Assembly: GCA_037074705.1 (NCBI GenBank)
Contig: CM073592.1
Location: 29,732,629 to 29,796,628, forward strand
DNA from: Zhengitettix transpicula
Lineage: Eukaryota; Arthropoda; Insecta; Orthoptera; Tetrigidae
Direction: 5' to 3'
Length of the DNA stretch: 64,000 nucleotides
Translations under genes and position numbers: made by a program
Notes under the pieces: generated by a model
The model's database searches: none
Told to the model about the DNA's origin: nothing
What the model saw: only the letters and a program-made list of their open reading frames with translations
Shown: positions 59,340 to 64,000 of the stretch, one piece after another
Layout of the letters: the number at the start of each line of letters is the position of its first letter
How positions within the stretch are numbered: position 1 is the first letter of the stretch

Positions 59340-59853
59340 TTTTTTTTTGTATGTGTAGACAGGCTACATGAGGGTAATCCACATAGTGGCAACTCCCCTC
59401 TTATAGCATAGGAAAGGGATTTGAAAGGGGGATGCGGAAGGGTGGAGGAAGGTAGCCAAGGGTTAACTAGGGCCCCCGTGCTATGTTTTAAGTATCCTAC
59501 CCGGAAATTTGCCTAAAAGTGATGCAGGGAAAGTCCTAGAAAAACCTGCATCAGGTAGGTCGGGCATTTCGTACTTGTCCCACGCCCTTCCGATGGCGGG
59601 AGAGGGGTTTTCTGTGGGGTCGCAGCTTTCCCCTCACCGTGCCTTGTCCAGTTTAAGAGGCAGCTGGCCAACTATTCCAATAGGAATAGCGGACAACTCT
59701 TACCGTATGCCCAAGGTCTGCGACCCCGGAACATACACCTCTCAAAACAGGCCGAGGTGCCTCGGCATGTGGGAACCTTAGTTCAAAAACCCAGAGAGAC
59801 GTGAAGGCATCCCCAAAGGTAGCCCCCTCCAGAGCTCTCTGGGGGTGATTGAA
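59340..59853 (-). mobile_element. A-tailed retroposed repeat, copy F (longest, reverse orientation)
   Basis: The T-run at 59340-59348 is the A-tail on the minus strand. The unit then matches copy A over nearly its whole length, out to ctctctgggggtgattgaaa. Copies E and F are 330 bp apart in opposite orientation. On the strand opposite the A-tail, an open frame at 59509-59781 encodes GIADNSYRMPKVCDPGTYTS followed by QNRPRCLGMWEP, a sequence also encoded antisense in copy A. No clear target-site duplication. Confidence 0.8.
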
Positions 59854-61944
59854 ATGTAACGTAGCTACATTTTCATGTATTAATGTTATAATAGAATTCT
59901 CTTTTACATATGAGTAAAATTATTTAACTATGAATGACCTTGAGTTACCTATCACTTTTTTAAAAAAATAATCAGGTAGATGATTTACTTGGACGAATTA
60001 GCAGTATCCCTAATAACATTTCTTCTCGTCTTACGTCTTACGTCTCTGAAATAATAAATAATTAGACATAATCCAGAATTTATCACCGTAAGACAAATAA
60101 GTTCCTCGAAGGTTCTCTGGAAATTCCCCTGGAGGTTCTTTTTTAGTTATATTTTTTGAGTGTCTTTGCTGCCGAGGTTGTGCTTCTTCACTAAGAATCT
60201 CTCCCGTCGATCGACAACGACTTCTCCTTTTCCATTTACATGGTATATGTCCTTAGAAATTATTCCAAGGCAGGCGTAAGATGCAGTTAATTTTGATAAA
60301 CGCTTTCCCTTTTCCTTTTCACTCTCGTTTTAATCGAACGCTAATCGGAGCGTTTGGCGGTTTCGAGCACGAGAGACCAGCCTTTATGTCACATAAAGAA
60401 GAGTTAAGGGATCATTAAGGTACAATTAAGTCCTGCCGTGGTGGTAATGACATGGTTAGTTAACCTGGGGAAGGTCTGCCGTAAACGCATCGTATGGAAA
60501 GTGTAACGACCTTTGAAAACGTTACAGTAATAGCATTTGCACGTGGAAAAAAAAACAAGTTTTCGCTTATATCTTCATCGCTGTCAAAAGAGTATTTTCT
60601 AAAACAAAAATTAAATACTTGAAATTAAGAGGACCAATTACGGTCTGGTATAAAAGCCTTTAGAAATAAATGAAAATAATTCCATTTTTACTTTTTGAAG
60701 GTCACATATTTTTGATATCACTTCAGTTGACATTCTACAGCTATTGAAGTCCAAGATATTACCAACGTAAAGGCAATAGTTCCTTAAAATATTGATATAT
60801 TTAGTTAATAATATTTGGAAGTGATGTGTTATTCAATTATTAATTCAGCGTTCTCAAATGTCTTTACGTGTAATAAGAGACACTTTATCTGGTTGGTTCT
60901 AATGTATCAACACATTTTCCTTCATATATATTTCATGTCACCTCGGGTGATTTCGTTTTAACGAAAATTTCCAGATATACAATCGCTGATGCGTTTTGAA
61001 TGATTTATTAATTGAGAGTGGGACTTTACGAAGGTAATTCCTGCCATTATACCATACAGAAAAATGTTCGGATTATTTATTCAGATGAGGATGATTTTTG
61101 CAGTACAATATAATCAGTGAACTACTTTAATTATATATTAGAGTAAATAAGATGGGTTACTTGGAAACTAAAGATTGTATATCTTTATTTCTTTCATTTC
61201 ATTATGTTTTACTACCTGTTTCCAAGCGTTCTTAAAAATGTTATGTTTCACCATATCAAAAAATAATAATTTTAAATTCAACATAATTTTAAAAATAATT
61301 TCACAGACTTTCCATCAAAGATATCAGAAATAAAAAATTCAGAACATCTAAAATCTCACCACTGTTTTCTACATTTGCTTATTTTACAAAATATAACTTA
61401 CTGCCTTGTGTAAGAAGAAAATGAACTAACATTAAGTTAAAGAATAATATTAAATCAAATGACACACTTTCCACTACACAACATCTAATCGAAATACTAT
61501 TTTTCCTACAGTCAAGCGTGTTAAATTATTTCTATTTACTACGAAAAAATGTAGTATAATTTAATGTTAAAAAGTATTTAAAAGAGTAAGATAGCTGAAA
61601 CGCGAATAAATTAACCACGTGATGAATTAACATTCTCTGTACTTTAATTTAATGCATTATTCGACATCACAACCCTAAAAATAAGTAATAACTTAATTTC
61701 TCACTTGTGATATATAAAGTTAATAAAAAGTGGAAATATACGTATATCTTAAATTCGACTATTTTTAATTACAATACAATATAGAAAATGTGGTCTATAA
61801 AAATTAATTAATGTTATGGGGAATTTAAGTTGACTATTTTCGCCCAGTAATGAACATATCTTTAAGGAACTGTAAAGAAACCTTAGGAGGAACAAGTAGT
61901 TTAATTGTTGGACAGTGCTGAGGTGGAAGGCACTTCATCAAGTG

Positions 61945-61995
61945 TAACCGCCGGGGATTTGTACCGGGCTCTGTGGTCAGGAGAGTTTTAAATCG
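61945..61995 (-). repeat. tRNA-like T-arm relic
   Basis: The minus strand reads gagcccggtacaaatccccg, a CCGG-loop-CCGG hairpin with a decayed box B (TACAAAT in place of TTCGAAT, as CpG decay would give in part). Upstream agctcgtatccc may be the remains of a D-arm. Probably a SINE head; weak. Confidence 0.3.
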
Positions 61996-63773
61996 TCCGA
62001 AATCCTGGGATACGAGCTGTGGAAACAGGGGGGGGGGAAGATTTTGTATTTCGGCGTGTAGAAAATAAAGATTTTTTCTGGAATTAAGTGTACTTTTTTA
62101 TAACAAAATATATGAGGTTTAGACTTTTTTTTAAAAAAAAGGTATTGTTTGTTCGTATGTGCTTAATTTAATTTACTATTTAAAATACAGTATATTTGTG
62201 TTGTATGAACACAATAAAAATATTTACCATGGCTTTCTTAGAATAGTGAAGTAATTGCGGTCATTAATTGTTAGTCACTAAAATTAATTCTTACAACACT
62301 CCAAAGGCTAGAACACGTTTTCGGTCAGTCTTGGAAGAAATCATCAGTTACCAGAAGTATTTTATAGAATACAGAAGATATTTTACGGAAACTAATATTT
62401 AATAATGCGAACAGAAAGGAACGTCGAAACACGCTATTAGAAGTTGTTAATTTACTGTCTCAGCTCGATTTAATCATTTTCAGCCGCGTAACTCTTGGGT
62501 TTATTCTCGTTCGGTTGGAAGCCCAAGAGTTACCCACACAAGTAATTAATTACTGTATTTGCCCATCAAATTAGCATGCTTTATGATAATTGAAAAAGTA
62601 TTTACTTAATTATAAATTTGAAGATAAGCTGTGAACGCGTAAATTATATTTTTCTTAAAGAGAAATTTATAATAATCGTTCTGTACAACCTATAATTTTT
62701 TCCACGGCTCCCCTTTTCCCGTCAAACAGGAATAATTCTTCGTGTTGGTTGCCGCTATGGATTTTCAAGTTGACTTGAAACAATTATTTATATGAATTTA
62801 AAATATTTAGTCGATTTATTATTTCGTGCTAAACCCACAACTTTATGGGAAGAAATTCACAAGACCTTGCTTCTTAACCAGGTCAAGTATGTAGCGTGTT
62901 TGGTATCTAACATCTTTTTTGACTACCCAACGCCGTTATGACAAGTAATTATAATATTTTATTTCCCCCCTACCGTCGTTATTCATAAAACTCAAAAAGA
63001 TTAAGTATAACATGAAACATAACCGATGTATAACGTCAGTAATAAGAAACTGATAAGCAGACATAATAAAAAATAATATAACGTCAACTTCAGACGTACC
63101 AAATAATTACCGAATAATTTACGACATATGAATTAAAAAAAACGATAATGTATTACCATCTTTTAGTCATTTTCGCAGCACTCAACTAGAAGTCCAATAT
63201 GTCATCCTCTTACAGTTTACATTCACAGGGTAGCGGGCAAGCTTCTCGATCCGTGCTGTCTGTAACAACAAAATAAAGTTTCTGAATTTAATATTCCGCA
63301 ATCCTTAATCACGTACACAATTTTAAGTACACTAAATTTTACCGTAATTATCAATATTGATAAATGAGAAGCTATACGAAAATTCAAATTTGTTGAAAAT
63401 ATATAATTAATAACTGAATCTTCAAAATGCAGCTTTAAACGCATTATAACACACTTTTATCACTATTTATTTTATCGTGAGAAAAACTCTGCCAGGAAAA
63501 ATATTTTTCTGATTGAAACCAAAACGGTTAATTATAGTTTGACTTTTTGTGAGAATTATTTATTGTACAGTGAACTCAAAATACTATTCACAATTCATAT
63601 ATTTTGAAGTCATCTATCTTCTATTATATAACAGAATACTACTGAATATTCTTGCATTTTCTTCCATGACATTTCTGAGTAATTATTTACATACTTGCGT
63701 ACGTGCTTTAATATGATACAAAATCTCATTTTTAAATAAATAAGAAGTCAGAGAACAGACAGAAACAAGTGTT

Positions 63774-63864
63774 AAATAAATACCACACAACGATCCAGCC
63801 AGATGATTCAAAAAACGCAAGAGCCATGAGAAAAAAAAATTGTACGTTATTTGGCTACTTATTT
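63774..63864 (+). mobile_element. MITE relic
   Basis: Contains aaataaataccacacaacga at one end and gttatttggctacttattt at the other. The second part is the inverted form of the aaaatagccaaata arm of the family at 10.7 and 13.1 kb, so both motifs of the family are present within 90 bp. Confidence 0.45.
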
Positions 63865-64000
63865 AACTAATTATTATACTTTTAATACAGACGTTTCATA
63901 TTTTAATTTCTGATTTTTAGTTTTTTATGTAATGAAACTTAATTAATTGTTTAATAACATGGGCAATTACTATCTTGCCTATTATTCAATAGTTTATATA

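Larger units (their letters stand above)
59854..64000. other. Right-hand intergenic stretch
   Basis: No supportable gene. A CpG-richer patch occurs near 60170-60370. A tRNA-like T-arm lies at 61945-61995, a G10 run at 62028-62037 and a MITE relic at 63774-63864. The remainder is AT-rich and unremarkable. Confidence 0.45.

Noticed and set aside
1..64000. CRISPR arrays, bacterial operons, phage or endogenous virus genes
   Set aside because: No regularly spaced repeats, no dense ORFs, no viral replicase, capsid or envelope frames were seen; the RT-type relics are LINE fragments.

Overview
The window looks like insect nuclear DNA, AT-rich with large introns, many decayed transposable elements and one recognisable multi-exon gene. 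There are no operons, Shine-Dalgarno sites or dense ORFs, so a prokaryotic reading is ruled out. The receptor is of an insect type, and its long introns and mix of LINE relics and foldback elements would suit a hemimetabolous insect such as a cockroach or termite. That placement is an inference only.

The main gene is on the minus strand between about 40.1 kb and 21.3 kb. Five coding exons (39761-40078, 36544-36747, 34828-35149, 23773-23984, 21354-22424) join in frame to a 708-residue rhodopsin-family GPCR of the pyrokinin/PBAN receptor type. All seven helices, the ERY motif, the conserved extracellular cysteine pair and the NPLLY motif are visible. The last exon alone encodes a 356-residue cytoplasmic tail. 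Intron 1 appears to use a GC donor. A strong acceptor 30 nt upstream of the ATG shows that the 5' UTR is spliced, so the promoter lies farther right, possibly outside the window.

The left edge holds the end of a second minus-strand gene. A splice acceptor and a 61-codon terminal exon (2379-2564) are followed by an AT-rich, almost CpG-free stretch (1-2378) that I read as a long 3' UTR. I do not recognise its protein.

The rest is introns and intergenic DNA with repeats: (i) an A-tailed retroposed family of about 0.5 kb in six copies (2.8, 16.5, 28.7, 29.0, 58.9 and 59.3 kb), one with a 12-bp target-site duplication; (ii) two LINE ORF2 tails (7.4 and 37.5 kb); (iii) a MITE-like family sharing the motif ataccacacaacg; (iv) an element with long terminal inverted repeats inside receptor intron 2; (v) a 0.3-kb repeat present twice (42.05 and 44.22 kb); (vi) tRNA-like relics and microsatellites. 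I see no wholly new system. The better leads are the GC-AG intron, the long receptor tail, the CpG-depleted gene end, a 51-bp perfect repeat and an internally repetitive ORF within intron 1.
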